From: Acidobacterium sp. S8 | Lineage (GTDB): Bacteria; Acidobacteriota; Terriglobia; Terriglobales; Acidobacteriaceae | Reading direction: 5' to 3' | Assembly: GCF_009765985.1 (NCBI RefSeq) | Contig: NZ_LMUM01000019.1 | Span: 1-61,560, forward strand | DNA: 61,560 nt | Shown: piece after piece, positions 8,484 to 16,126 of the stretch | Position numbering within the stretch: position 1 is the first letter of the stretch | Layout of the letters: each line of letters starts with the position of its first letter | Made by a program: the position numbers and the translations under genes | Notes under the pieces: model-generated | The model's input: the letters and a program-made list of their open reading frames with translations, nothing else | Told to the model about the DNA's origin: nothing | The model's database searches: none

Positions 8484-9437
8484 TTATTTTGTATTGATCG
8501 CCGTAACGGTGCCGTCCTGGCTGTTCACTACGTACAGCAGTTCCCGCAGAATATCGATATCGGAATAATCAGGGCCATTGCCAACAGGAATCGAATCGAT
8601 CAAGGTGTTCTTCACGCCGTTGATCACCTGCACTGCGTTGAGTCCGCTGTTAGCCACATACACACGCTGATGCAGAGGATCGACCGAGACATCAGCCGGC
8701 TGACCGCCAACCTGGATCGTCGCCGTAAGCTTGTCCGTCGCACCATTGATCACGCTCACCGTCCCCAGCTGATCGGCCGTGTAGATGATGTCGTGAATCG
8801 TGTCGATACCAACATTGAAAGTCAAAGCTCCGCCGTCGGTAATGCTCGCCATCACCTTGTCATTTTTGCCATCAATTACCTCTACGGTTCCGGGGAAAGT
8901 TTCTTCCGCAACATAAACGCGGTTGGTGACCGGATTCACCGCAAGATTTTCCACGCCACCGGATAGCGATATTTGTTTATGAATGTCGTTGTTATGCCCG
9001 TCCACCACATAAACGCTCGAATTGAAATCGGAAACGTAAATTTTATCGGTGACGACATTCACCGCTACACCCACGGCAGGCACATTTACCCTCGCTATGA
9101 CCTTATTTGTAACTGTATTCACGACATATAAAGCCTGCGATGTCGAAACATAGAGCCTGTTTGTGAATGGATTGATCGCAGCTTCTTCGGCCCCATAGCT
9201 CGAATCGATCGCAATAAAACCAACGGAAGCATTCTTTTTTTCATCGATGATATCGACCCCGTTGCCGGCAGGAACATATCCCAGGCCAGTCAGCGGGTTG
9301 ACAGTGACATCCGAAGCAAAAAGGACAGGAATAGTAGCGACTACTTTTTGCGCATGAGCAGCGCCCGCAGCAGATGAAAGCAGGTAAAACGCTGACACAA
9401 GCAGGCTTAGCTTGCCTTTGAACCAGAAACCAGACAT
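8484..9437 (-). CDS. Exported YVTN-type beta-propeller protein
   Basis: A 317-residue exported protein: signal peptide over about residues 1-30 (L-S-L-L-V-S-A-F-Y-L-L-S-S-A-A-G-A-A-H-A). The mature part is built from about seven units of roughly 40 residues with the pattern D-x-x-N-N-x-V-x-x-x-I-x-V-G-x-x-P-x-x-V-x-V-N-P-x-T-x-x-x-Y-V, the hallmark of YncE/YVTN propellers. These are periplasmic or surface scaffolds; no catalytic residues are expected. CGGAGCGCCA precedes the ATG at 9437. It is not obviously in an operon: 329 bases, including a repeat, separate it from the next upstream gene on the same strand. Confidence 0.88.
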   Translation of the reverse strand: MSGFWFKGKLSLLVSAFYLLSSAAGAAHAQKVVATIPVLFASDVTVNPLTGLGYVPAGNGVDIIDEKKNASVGFIAIDSSYGAEEAAINPFTNRLYVSTSQALYVVNTVTNKVIARVNVPAVGVAVNVVTDKIYVSDFNSSVYVVDGHNNDIHKQISLSGGVENLAVNPVTNRVYVAEETFPGTVEVIDGKNDKVMASITDGGALTFNVGIDTIHDIIYTADQLGTVSVINGATDKLTATIQVGGQPADVSVDPLHQRVYVANSGLNAVQVINGVKNTLIDSIPVGNGPDYSDIDILRELLYVVNSQDGTVTAINTK

Positions 9438-9766
9438 TGGCGCTCCGAAGAAAGTTGGGATGGGTGATGAAGTCTCGACTCGTGGGCTTACAGCGATGGC
9501 CGGACAGCTGCTGCGAAAGAGTAGATGAGGTTCGCAATGCGCCGGGTTGGCTCACCGCCAGGAATGGCCCATTTCAATTCCCTACCGCAGGCCAAAAGAA
9601 TAGAGTCGTCATTCTGAGGCTGGCTCTTCGCAGAGCGAAGAGAAAGATGAAGAATCTCCAGCCATCCAGGTGGTTACTCTTTCCTGCGGCTTCGCTCGCG
9701 ATAGCTCTTTACGCGCTGCTCGACGTCCTCGGAATGAAGCAGGTTTATAGCTATGGGAAAGTTGAT
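9438..9766. other. Intergenic region with GTCATTCTGAG repeat copy
   Basis: This gap holds one diverged copy of the GTCATTCTGAG repeat (9608-9660), with a small internal hairpin CTCTTCG-CAGAG-CGAAGAG at 9624-9642. A later T-C-C-T-C-G-G-A-A-T-G-A stretch near 9726-9740 may be a decayed right arm. A plus-strand open frame crosses the gap but is low-complexity repeat-derived sequence with no family features. No other gene or clear promoter was seen. Confidence 0.6.
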
Positions 9767-11128
9767 CTAATCGTTTGCAAGGCGGCCCTTTTGATCCTGC
9801 TTCAGTTTTGGATCAGCCGCTAATGTCATCTTCGCGAGCGCAACATATTCTGCTTCGCCTTTGTGCAGCGACGCAAAATCCACTCCCATATAGTCGAAAC
9901 CAAGTTCAACATCCAGATAGTTGCCCAACGGTGGCAGTCGTTTTCCGGCTGTCTCATCAGGGTGCCTTGCGGTGAGGCGCTGCAGGGCTAAGGGAGCTTC
10001 ACGCGGGTCGTATCCGGCGGCCACAACATAGCCCAGGCCGACCCTGTACTCGTGCTCAATCAGCGGTGTCCAGTAGCCAGCCGCGAATGCCTCGTTAACA
10101 GCAATATCTCCCAACAGGCCTATCGCCGGATAGGCTGCAATCTCGGTTGCTTCCTGAGTATGTTTGTGCGATCGGCTGCGATAAGTGTCACTCTCAATAG
10201 CCGCAGCTATATCTGCGGATAGCAGTGAAGCTAACTGGGCTTCGTTCTGAAGCTTCGTGATGGTCTGGGATGGAATCAGCACCGTGCCCGCATCGTTGGA
10301 CATTGTCTTGTTCAAGGCTTTCGATTTCTCGATCACCAGAAAGCGGAAGTGAATTTTGGCTGGATCTGAATCAGGCAGAGCTTTCTGCCAGGCGGGAACT
10401 AGTTTCTGCCCAAATGCATTGATGGCCTCCTGCAGTCGGCGATCTGAAAGAATGCGATAGCTTTGCAGAAAGAAATGAACTTTGCCCGGCACCTTTTTGT
10501 CATAGTCGGGCAGATCAATTTTAAAGTCGTTGCTGGCACGGAATTGCTCTTCATCCGCAACATTCCCATCGATAGTGAAAAGCAATGATTTTGCACGAAG
10601 GCTGCTGTCATTCTGTCGCTCTGCTTCATACGCGACACGCATGTCTGGCCTGAATACATTTGGATCGGTCACTCCCTGAGCCAACTGTATGGCTGTTTGC
10701 GGATCGACTACGATCTCATACCCATCCGTATACACAGTCCCCCGCCATCCACTGCCATCTCTTGTCAATGCTGGTGCGCGGTCTTCTGAAGCATATCCGG
10801 ATCTGTGAGCTTGCGAACTGCCGTCGATGACTTCGATCCTTTTGGCGGTGATGATACGCGTTTGCTTGTCTTCCACTCCGCGAATCGAGATGCGTTTGCC
10901 AGCGGAAATCATGCCCAGCGAAAAGCTGATCTCGTTTCCTGTATTAATGTCTGGGACAAATGTAGTTGAGGGCGTAATAACAACCGGCTGCTGATTGAGG
11001 CGGAAAGAGGCTGGCGCTTCTATATGCGTCACGTAGCCGTCGAGGTTTACTTTCGATTGCGCGACTGCGGGAAAAGTGGTCAGAACAGAGAAAAGGCAGA
11101 GAATACAACAGAAAAACGAACGAACCAT
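9767..11128 (-). CDS. Exported M48 peptidase-like protein lacking the zinc motif
   Basis: A 453-residue exported protein (signal 1-24). Residues about 28-190 contain two small beta domains that resemble DUF5666-type modules (V-D-G-x-V-T plus R-I-S-I-R-G). Residues about 215-385 follow the order of an M48/Ste24-like peptidase, including the N-E-A-x-L-A-x-x-L approach at 295-303 and A-G-Y-D-P at 371-375. But the position of the HEXXH motif reads S-A-D-I-A-A (304-309): both zinc His and the catalytic Glu are gone. The third-ligand region keeps E358 and E360. It is therefore probably a non-catalytic relative. I see no frameshift or early stop, so it does not look like a decaying gene. Confidence 0.75.
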   Translation of the reverse strand: MVRSFFCCILCLFSVLTTFPAVAQSKVNLDGYVTHIEAPASFRLNQQPVVITPSTTFVPDINTGNEISFSLGMISAGKRISIRGVEDKQTRIITAKRIEVIDGSSQAHRSGYASEDRAPALTRDGSGWRGTVYTDGYEIVVDPQTAIQLAQGVTDPNVFRPDMRVAYEAERQNDSSLRAKSLLFTIDGNVADEEQFRASNDFKIDLPDYDKKVPGKVHFFLQSYRILSDRRLQEAINAFGQKLVPAWQKALPDSDPAKIHFRFLVIEKSKALNKTMSNDAGTVLIPSQTITKLQNEAQLASLLSADIAAAIESDTYRSRSHKHTQEATEIAAYPAIGLLGDIAVNEAFAAGYWTPLIEHEYRVGLGYVVAAGYDPREAPLALQRLTARHPDETAGKRLPPLGNYLDVELGFDYMGVDFASLHKGEAEYVALAKMTLAADPKLKQDQKGRLAND

Positions 11129-11251
11129 GAGCAGAAAATTCCAAGCTATACGATTGATATAGGAAGCTTTTTGATCATTTTACGAAATCAGGACAAATGT
11201 TGCATCACTTTTATGTAGTCGCCCCCGCAACACACCCGTCTATTCCTATGC

Positions 11252-11830
11252 ATGGAACAAACAGTAGTGAGTGAGCTTCCGCCGCTGGCGCGAGAGCAGG
11301 CGGTACTGGATCTGGCCGATTTCGACGAAGTAGTCCGGCTGTATCGTCAGCGCGTCTTCCGCTTTCTGTTGGCTTCGCTGCGCGACCGCGAAACGGCAGA
11401 GAACCTGACGCAGGACTGCTTTCTTCGGGCCTACATGGCGCGGGCGCACTTTCGCGGCGACTCCAGCCTGAGCACCTGGCTGATGAAGATCGCCATGAAT
11501 TTGCTCCGCGACCACCTGCGCAGCAAGCGCCTGCGCTTTTGGACCAAGACGCGCGAGACGGCGCTCGATCCAATCGACGTGAGCGACTGGGTGCCCGACG
11601 GACGCAGTTCGCCCGAAGCCGAGTTGATCGCTCGCAGGCAGGTCGGCCATGTCTGGCAGGCGGTCAATCAGCTTCCGCCCAAGCAGCGCAGCGTCTTCGT
11701 ACTGCGCTTTGTCGAAGAGATGGAATTGAAAGAAATTGCAGAAACAACGGGCATGAACCCGAGCACGGTAAAAACGCATCTCTATCGCGCCTTGGCTGCG
11801 GTACGGGGGAGCATGGGAGGCAAGCTATGA
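11252..11830 (+). CDS. ECF-type RNA polymerase sigma factor
   Basis: A 192-residue sigma-70 family factor with only regions 2 and 4. Region 2 spans about 27-95 (A-E-N-L-T-Q-D-C-F-L-R-A-Y, then S-S-L-S-T-W-L-x-K-I-A-M-N). Region 4 spans about 133-187 (L-P-x-K-Q-R-x-V-F-x-L-R-F, then E-I-A-E-T-T-G-M-N-P-S-T-V-K-T-H-L-Y-R-A). The helix pattern is classical ECF. Its stop overlaps the next start (ATGA at 11827-11830), so it is translationally coupled to the anti-sigma gene. A CGTC (11237-11240) just before the start could be part of an ECF-type -10 element and so hint at self-activation; this is weak. Confidence 0.95.
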   Translation: MEQTVVSELPPLAREQAVLDLADFDEVVRLYRQRVFRFLLASLRDRETAENLTQDCFLRAYMARAHFRGDSSLSTWLMKIAMNLLRDHLRSKRLRFWTKTRETALDPIDVSDWVPDGRSSPEAELIARRQVGHVWQAVNQLPPKQRSVFVLRFVEEMELKEIAETTGMNPSTVKTHLYRALAAVRGSMGGKL

Positions 11831-12309
11831 CCAAAGAGACAACAAACCGGCAGGTGCAGGATCTGTACCCCGAGAGCGACGCGGCGACCAAGCGCGATCT
11901 CGAAGGGCTGGCGAACTCGATCAGCCATTTTCGCACCGCTGTGCATCATGCAGCCGGTCAGCAGGCTTCGCCCCTTCCCATCGCTCGGCAGCTCGAAAGG
12001 GCCGCGCAGCGCAAGCGCTCGGCACAGCGGCGCATCATGCTCGAATGGGCTGTCGCCATGGCTCTCTGCATAGCCGCCCTGGTGCCCGCCACCACCTATT
12101 ACCGCAGCCACGCCGCGCACCAGGAAGCGCAGCGGCAGGCACAGCTTTTGAAACAACGCGAAGCCGATGCCGCGCTGCTCGACCAGGTAGCGAGCGAGCT
12201 CTCCGAGTCTGTACCTGACTCGCTGCAGCCGCTGGCCGATATGGACGCCGACTACACAAGCAATCAGACAACAATCAAGGAAACGGAGAAAACAAATGGG
12301 AGGAACTAG
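11827..12309 (+). CDS. Putative membrane anti-sigma factor without zinc site
   Basis: A 160-residue protein with one membrane helix (about 72-91, A-V-A-M-A-L-C-I-A-A-L-V-P-A), a basic 70-residue cytoplasmic N-terminus and a Gln/Ala-rich, probably coiled periplasmic tail (95-125). There is no H-x-x-x-C-x-x-C zinc motif, unlike the usual anti-sigma family. The call rests on position: a 4-base overlap with the sigma gene before it and a 14-base overlap with the Spy-like gene after it. The size and layout match short single-span anti-sigma factors such as CnrY-type proteins, with a longer cytoplasmic part. It could instead be an unrelated membrane protein. Confidence 0.65.
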   Translation: MTKETTNRQVQDLYPESDAATKRDLEGLANSISHFRTAVHHAAGQQASPLPIARQLERAAQRKRSAQRRIMLEWAVAMALCIAALVPATTYYRSHAAHQEAQRQAQLLKQREADAALLDQVASELSESVPDSLQPLADMDADYTSNQTTIKETEKTNGRN

Positions 12310-12874
12310 CAAATTCTTAGCGCTGGCGCTGGCCGCTGGCGCCTGCCTCGGGGGTAACGCCTTTGCACAGGACTGGCATTCGGGACCGCCGCCAATGGAG
12401 CGTGCCTTTCAGGGTGGACACGGCCGCTGGTGGAACGATCCCAAGGTTGCCCAGCAGATCGGTCTCACCGCCGACCAGCAAAAGAAGATGGACGACATCA
12501 TGCAGCAGCACCGGCTGAAACTGATCGACCTGAACGCATCGCTGCAGAAGCAGGAAGCTATCATGCAGCCATTAATGGAAGCCGACCAGCCTGAAGAAGG
12601 CAAGATTCTCGCCCAGATCGACGCCATTGCACAGGCACGCGCCGAGCTTGAAAAAGGCAATGCGCGGATGCTTCTCGGAATCCGCCAGGTGCTGACGCCC
12701 GACCAGTGGAAGAAGCTCAGAGCCATGCGCGAAGAAAGAGGCTGGGGACGGGATGGCCGCGATAGCCGTGGCGGCACGCGCGACCGGCGTGGACCCGGTG
12801 GTCCCGGCGGACCTCCATCATCCGGCGGCGCACCCGGATCGCAGGCTCCTGCACCTCCACCACAGATGCAGTAA
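12296..12874 (+). CDS. Spy/CpxP/CnrX-like periplasmic helical protein
   Basis: A 192-residue exported protein: signal peptide 1-24 (A-F-A-Q cleavage). Residues 48-148 form the long helical hairpin of the Spy/CpxP/heavy-metal-sensor family, with the two marker L-T-x-x-Q motifs at 57-61 (L-T-A-D-Q) and 133-137 (L-T-P-D-Q). A Gly/Pro/Arg-rich tail covers 150-192. His at 28, 42 and 72 could bind metal. The family includes chaperones and envelope-stress or metal sensors. It overlaps the anti-sigma gene by 14 bases, so the three genes form one operon; the product is probably the signal receptor or chaperone of that system. Confidence 0.85.
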   Translation: MGGTSKFLALALAAGACLGGNAFAQDWHSGPPPMERAFQGGHGRWWNDPKVAQQIGLTADQQKKMDDIMQQHRLKLIDLNASLQKQEAIMQPLMEADQPEEGKILAQIDAIAQARAELEKGNARMLLGIRQVLTPDQWKKLRAMREERGWGRDGRDSRGGTRDRRGPGGPGGPPSSGGAPGSQAPAPPPQMQ

Positions 12875-12893
12875 AAGTTCATAAAACAGCACC

Positions 12894-12919
12894 AAAGAGC
12901 GGCTTTCAGCCGCTCTTTT
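12894..12919 (+). terminator. Rho-independent terminator of the sigma operon
   Basis: An 11-bp stem AAAGAGCGGCT / AGCCGCTCTTT with a TTC loop followed by T-rich sequence lies 20 bases after the Spy-like gene. Confidence 0.92.
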
Positions 12920-13211
12920 GCTTTTAAATGCGGCGTTCGGGAAGCAGAACAGCCGTCGCAACCCCCCGTTGGACGTCCCAGCCTTCCCGCGACCCCTGTC
13001 AAGAAAATTCTCGTCCAGATCTACGCAAGTCGCTGATACATTTAGCTATTCGTTTCAACAATCATTGGCAGTCTATTACGGCGGAAAACGCTAAAATAGA
13101 AATAACTCCTGAAATCTTTTCGGGCAAGATTCTGTTCCGCCAAGACCCCCGGAACCCCCCGCTAAACCATTGAAAACAAACAAAACGGGAAGCAGGGGGG
13201 AGGGGGGAGGG
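12920..13211. repeat. Intergenic region with CCCCCGCTAA...GGGGGG repeat (13155-13211)
   Basis: Most of this gap has no recognisable feature. Its right end (13155-13211) reads CCCCCCGCTAAACCATTGAA followed by an AACAAA-rich stretch and then several G-runs, so CCCCCCGCT can pair with AGCAGGGGGG. The same unit occurs at 42651 and 42723. It abuts the yeiH-type stop codon directly and could act as its terminator. The stretch at 13085-13110 is AT-rich without a clear gene. Confidence 0.65.
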
Positions 13212-14132
13212 TCACAGGTGGATGGTGCCTCTGCTGATCGCAAATAAAGAAAGCCCGGCAACAATAATCCAGAGCACCAGTCCCTGCACCATGGGCCGCA
13301 CGCCAACCTCTTTCAGCGTCTGCCGCGAAATGCCGCTGCCGATTAGAAAAAGCGTCACCGCAAGTCCAAGTTTTCCAAGCCGATACGCTTCGCCATAAGC
13401 CACATGTAGCTGCGGCAGATAGCTCGCCATCACAGCAGCAATGCAGAAATAGAGAATGAACCAGGGCAGATAAATCTGCGACTTGCTCTTTCTCACCGCC
13501 GCCGTTACCAGCGCAACCGGAACAATCCAGAGCGCGCGCGCCAGCTTCACAGTGGTTCCGATCGCCAGTGCCACCGTCCCATACTTGGCCGCCGCGCCCA
13601 CAACCGAGCTGGTGTCATGAATCGCCAGCGCCGACCATAGACCGAACTGCGTCTGCGAAAGATGCATCGCAGCGCCGATGATAGGAAAGATCAGCAGCGC
13701 GACGGAATTGAGCACAAACACTGTCCCCAACGAGACCGCCATTTCCTCCTCGTTCGCCTCGGCCACAGGCCCGAGCGCAGCAATGGCGCTGCCTCCGCAG
13801 ATGGCGGTCCCAGCGGCGATGAGGAACGACTGCGTCTTCTCGACCTTCAGAAGCCGCCCCAGCAGCCAGCCCAGACCCAGCGCAAAGGAGATGCCGATCG
13901 CGGTGTAAAGAAAGCCGGAGCGCCCCACCTTGACCACCTCGCCGAGATTCATGCCAAACCCCAGGCAGACCACCGAGGCCTGCAGCAGGAACTTCGCCAG
14001 CCGCTTGCTATCAAGGTGATACGGATGCGTCAACAGCAGGCCATACGCCAATCCCGCGCCCAGTGCCAGCGGCGGCGACAGCACCCCGGCGGCAGCCATG
14101 ATAATACCCACGAAAAACAGATTCTTCTGCAT
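13212..14132 (-). CDS. YeiH/UPF0324 family membrane protein, putative sulfate exporter
   Basis: A membrane protein of about 306 residues with 9-10 predicted helices. It matches the YeiH family (UPF0324), with the marker A-G-T-A-I-C-G-G-S-A-I-A-A near 130-142 and A-I-H-D-T-S-S-V-V-G-A-A near 190-201. The family is annotated as putative sulfate exporters, on limited evidence. The ATG at 14132 (M-Q-K-N-L-F-F) has AGGA close upstream; a TTG at 14171 adds 13 residues and is less likely. It lies 69 bases downstream of a LysR-type gene on the same strand, the usual yeiE-yeiH-like arrangement, so it is probably under that regulator. Confidence 0.9.
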   Translation of the reverse strand: MQKNLFFVGIIMAAAGVLSPPLALGAGLAYGLLLTHPYHLDSKRLAKFLLQASVVCLGFGMNLGEVVKVGRSGFLYTAIGISFALGLGWLLGRLLKVEKTQSFLIAAGTAICGGSAIAALGPVAEANEEEMAVSLGTVFVLNSVALLIFPIIGAAMHLSQTQFGLWSALAIHDTSSVVGAAAKYGTVALAIGTTVKLARALWIVPVALVTAAVRKSKSQIYLPWFILYFCIAAVMASYLPQLHVAYGEAYRLGKLGLAVTLFLIGSGISRQTLKEVGVRPMVQGLVLWIIVAGLSLFAISRGTIHL

Positions 14133-14201
14133 ACATCCTGAGCTTTTCACCCAGGTGCAGGGCGCGTCCAAGCGCGAATTGTGATGCGTGATTCGTTTTA
14201 C

Positions 14202-15131
14202 TTATCGCCGGGAATGAGGCTTGCGCTTACCGGAAGGAACAGGATTCTGCGCCAGCGCAAATCGTTGAAACGCAGCAGCCACGCCTTCCGGCGCGGGTCC
14301 AAGTCTCCGAATAAGCGTGAGGTCGCGGTGGAGCTCAAAACCCTCCACCCGAATCGGAACCACCGTACCAAGCCGTACCGCTTTGCCAATCGCCCATTGG
14401 GAAACGAAGCCGAGACCAAGCCCAGCTTCCACACCGGAAACAATCGCTTCAGTCGAATCTAGCGCCATGCGAATCTGCAGTTTGTTCGCTGACAAACCAA
14501 TCTTCTTGAGCGCCTGTTCCACCACATGCCGAGACCCCGAGCCCTGCTCACGCAGCAGCAATGGCACCTCGGCAAGCGCACTGAGAGGAACGCTGCCCAT
14601 CCCGCTCCACTCATGGCTCGCGGGAGCAATGAGCACCATCCGGTCGTCGAGGAACTTCTCAACATGCACTTCCTTGCTGCGCGGAGGCCCCTCGATCATG
14701 CCCAGCATCACCGAATCACGCAGCAGCAGGGCGACAATCTCTTCGGTATTGCCGCTCACAACCGAGAGCGTGACTTTGGGGTTGTCCTTGAGAAAGACAC
14801 CAAGCATGCGCGGCAGAATATACTGCGCCACGGTAGTAGAAGCGCCCAGCCGCAGCTCGCCGCTTACCTCGCCATCGAGCTTCGATAGCGCAGCGCGGGC
14901 CTCGTCCAGAACGCGAACCGACCGCTCCGCGTACTTAAGCAGCAATCTGCCCGCTGGCGTAAGCGAGGTACGCGTTCCGCTGCGGTCAAACAGACGGCAA
15001 CCCAGCTCTTCCTCAAGCGCATGAATATGCTGGCTCACAGCCGGCTGGCTCAGGTGCAGGAACTCCGACGCCTTGCGAAAGCTGGCCTGTTCGGCCACGG
15101 CGCGAAAGACCGTCAATCTGAAGTTTTCCAT
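14202..15131 (-). CDS. LysR-type transcriptional regulator (CysB/YeiE-like)
   Basis: A 309-residue LysR family regulator. The N-terminal winged helix (1-65) includes A-S-F-R-K-A-S-E-F-L-H-L-S-Q-P-A-V-S-Q-H-I and L-E-E-E-L-G-C-R-L-F-D-R. The effector domain (about 90-290) contains V-S-G-N-T-E-E-I-V as in the CysB/CysL/YeiE group, where it binds small anions or sulfur compounds. It stands directly upstream of the yeiH-type exporter gene, which it most likely controls. The ATG at 15131 is a good match to family N-termini. Confidence 0.93.
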   Translation of the reverse strand: MENFRLTVFRAVAEQASFRKASEFLHLSQPAVSQHIHALEEELGCRLFDRSGTRTSLTPAGRLLLKYAERSVRVLDEARAALSKLDGEVSGELRLGASTTVAQYILPRMLGVFLKDNPKVTLSVVSGNTEEIVALLLRDSVMLGMIEGPPRSKEVHVEKFLDDRMVLIAPASHEWSGMGSVPLSALAEVPLLLREQGSGSRHVVEQALKKIGLSANKLQIRMALDSTEAIVSGVEAGLGLGFVSQWAIGKAVRLGTVVPIRVEGFELHRDLTLIRRLGPAPEGVAAAFQRFALAQNPVPSGKRKPHSRR

Positions 15132-15154
15132 CCTGCAGCCACATTACAGAACAA

Positions 15155-15180
15155 AAGCCCTGGAGAAAACTCCAGGGCTT
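15155..15180 (-). terminator. Terminator of the bactofilin gene
   Basis: On the minus strand an 11-bp perfect stem (AAGCCCTGGAG with CTCCAGGGCTT, TTTT loop) is followed by TTGTT. It lies between the bactofilin stop and the LysR start, so it separates the two transcripts. Confidence 0.85.
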
Positions 15181-15191
15181 CTTAAAACCGC

Positions 15192-15293
15192 GTCATTCTG
15201 AGGGCCGAAGGGAGAGCCTGTCTTGAGCGTAACTGAAGGAAAGAATCCCAAGTCAAGCTTGTTGGAGATTCTTCGCCTGCGGCTCAGAATGAC
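15192..15293. repeat. GTCATTCTGAG inverted repeat element
   Basis: Left arm GTCATTCTGAG (15192-15202) and right arm CTCAGAATGAC (15283-15293) are perfect inverted copies; inside, AAGAATCCCAAG faces GGAGATTCTTCG. The 102-base unit can fold into one long interrupted hairpin and matches the elements at 5459 and 23146. Confidence 0.85.
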
Positions 15294-15307
15294 CTGAGCC
15301 TTGACGC

Positions 15308-15859
15308 TTAAACAGTGACAGCCTTCGCCGTTTCCTGCGAGGAAGCAGCAGCAACCGAATTCGGCTTCGATTCGGAAGAACCGCCCTTTTCATTGCCTGG
15401 CTTACGAATGTCGATGCCGCCCTTGAAGAACGCGCCGTCCTCAATCGAGATGCGCTGCGCAACAACGTCGCCCGACAACGAACCTTCGCTGCGGATATCG
15501 ACGCGATCGCTGGCATTGACGTTGCCGCGTACCTTGCCGAGCACAACGATTTCACGAGCCGAGATATTCGCCGTCACCTGACCGTTACGGCCCACAGTGA
15601 CGCGGTTTCCGGGCAGATTGATGGAGCCCTCGACCTTGCCGTCAATGTAGAGCGATTCGGAGCCGGTGACCTCGCCCTTGATGATCAGGCTCTTGCCGAT
15701 CGTCGCCTGATCTGAGGTAGCCGAAGAAGACGCTGTTGCCGGTGCGCTGCTGCTGGTGCTGCGCGCTGCGGGTTCAAAGCTGGGGGTAGCGGGGGCGGCC
15801 GGTCGCACTGGCTCGCTCGGGTTTGGCGAAGAGTTTCCGGTCTGATTTGGTTTCCACAT
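15308..15859 (-). CDS. Bactofilin family cytoskeletal protein
   Basis: A 183-residue bactofilin. The core (about 52-150) has the repeating strands of a right-handed beta-helix, e.g. I-K-G-E-V-T-G-S-E-S-L-Y-I-D-G-K-V-E-G-S-I, then G-K-V-R-G-N-V-N-A-S-D-R-V-D-I and G-D-V-V-A-Q-R-I-S-I-E-D-G-A-x-F-K-G-G-I-D. The flanks are Pro/Ala/Ser-rich and disordered, as usual. Bactofilins polymerise without nucleotide and help place cell-wall or envelope machinery. The ATG at 15859 has AAAGGAAA upstream; a GTG at 15886 would add nine residues. It is followed by a terminator, so it is a separate unit. Confidence 0.95.
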   Translation of the reverse strand: MWKPNQTGNSSPNPSEPVRPAAPATPSFEPAARSTSSSAPATASSSATSDQATIGKSLIIKGEVTGSESLYIDGKVEGSINLPGNRVTVGRNGQVTANISAREIVVLGKVRGNVNASDRVDIRSEGSLSGDVVAQRISIEDGAFFKGGIDIRKPGNEKGGSSESKPNSVAAASSQETAKAVTV

Positions 15860-16126
15860 CTGCTTGGTATTTCCTTTCTTCTCCACTTAGATCATTTCCG
15901 GGTGGAACTCACGGGAATCCCTCGCCCGTTCCTGGCTGTTCCGCTGGGAAATGTCGATCCTGATCCCTTCGAGGGCTGCTTGCACTCTCGATTCCGCGCA
16001 GTCAGGGCTGCTGTTTGCATCTTAAACACTGACGCTTGAAAATTGCACCCTATTCGCAAATCTTTTCTGCGCAGGTGTGTCTTGATATGGTTCAAAGAGG
16101 GATAGCTATTCCCTTGAGTCCATCCT

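Noticed and set aside
9437-9823. Plus-strand 128-codon frame with a hydrophobic C-terminal part
   Set aside because: It is mostly made of the GTCATTCTGAG repeat, and its end overlaps the M48-like gene antisense.
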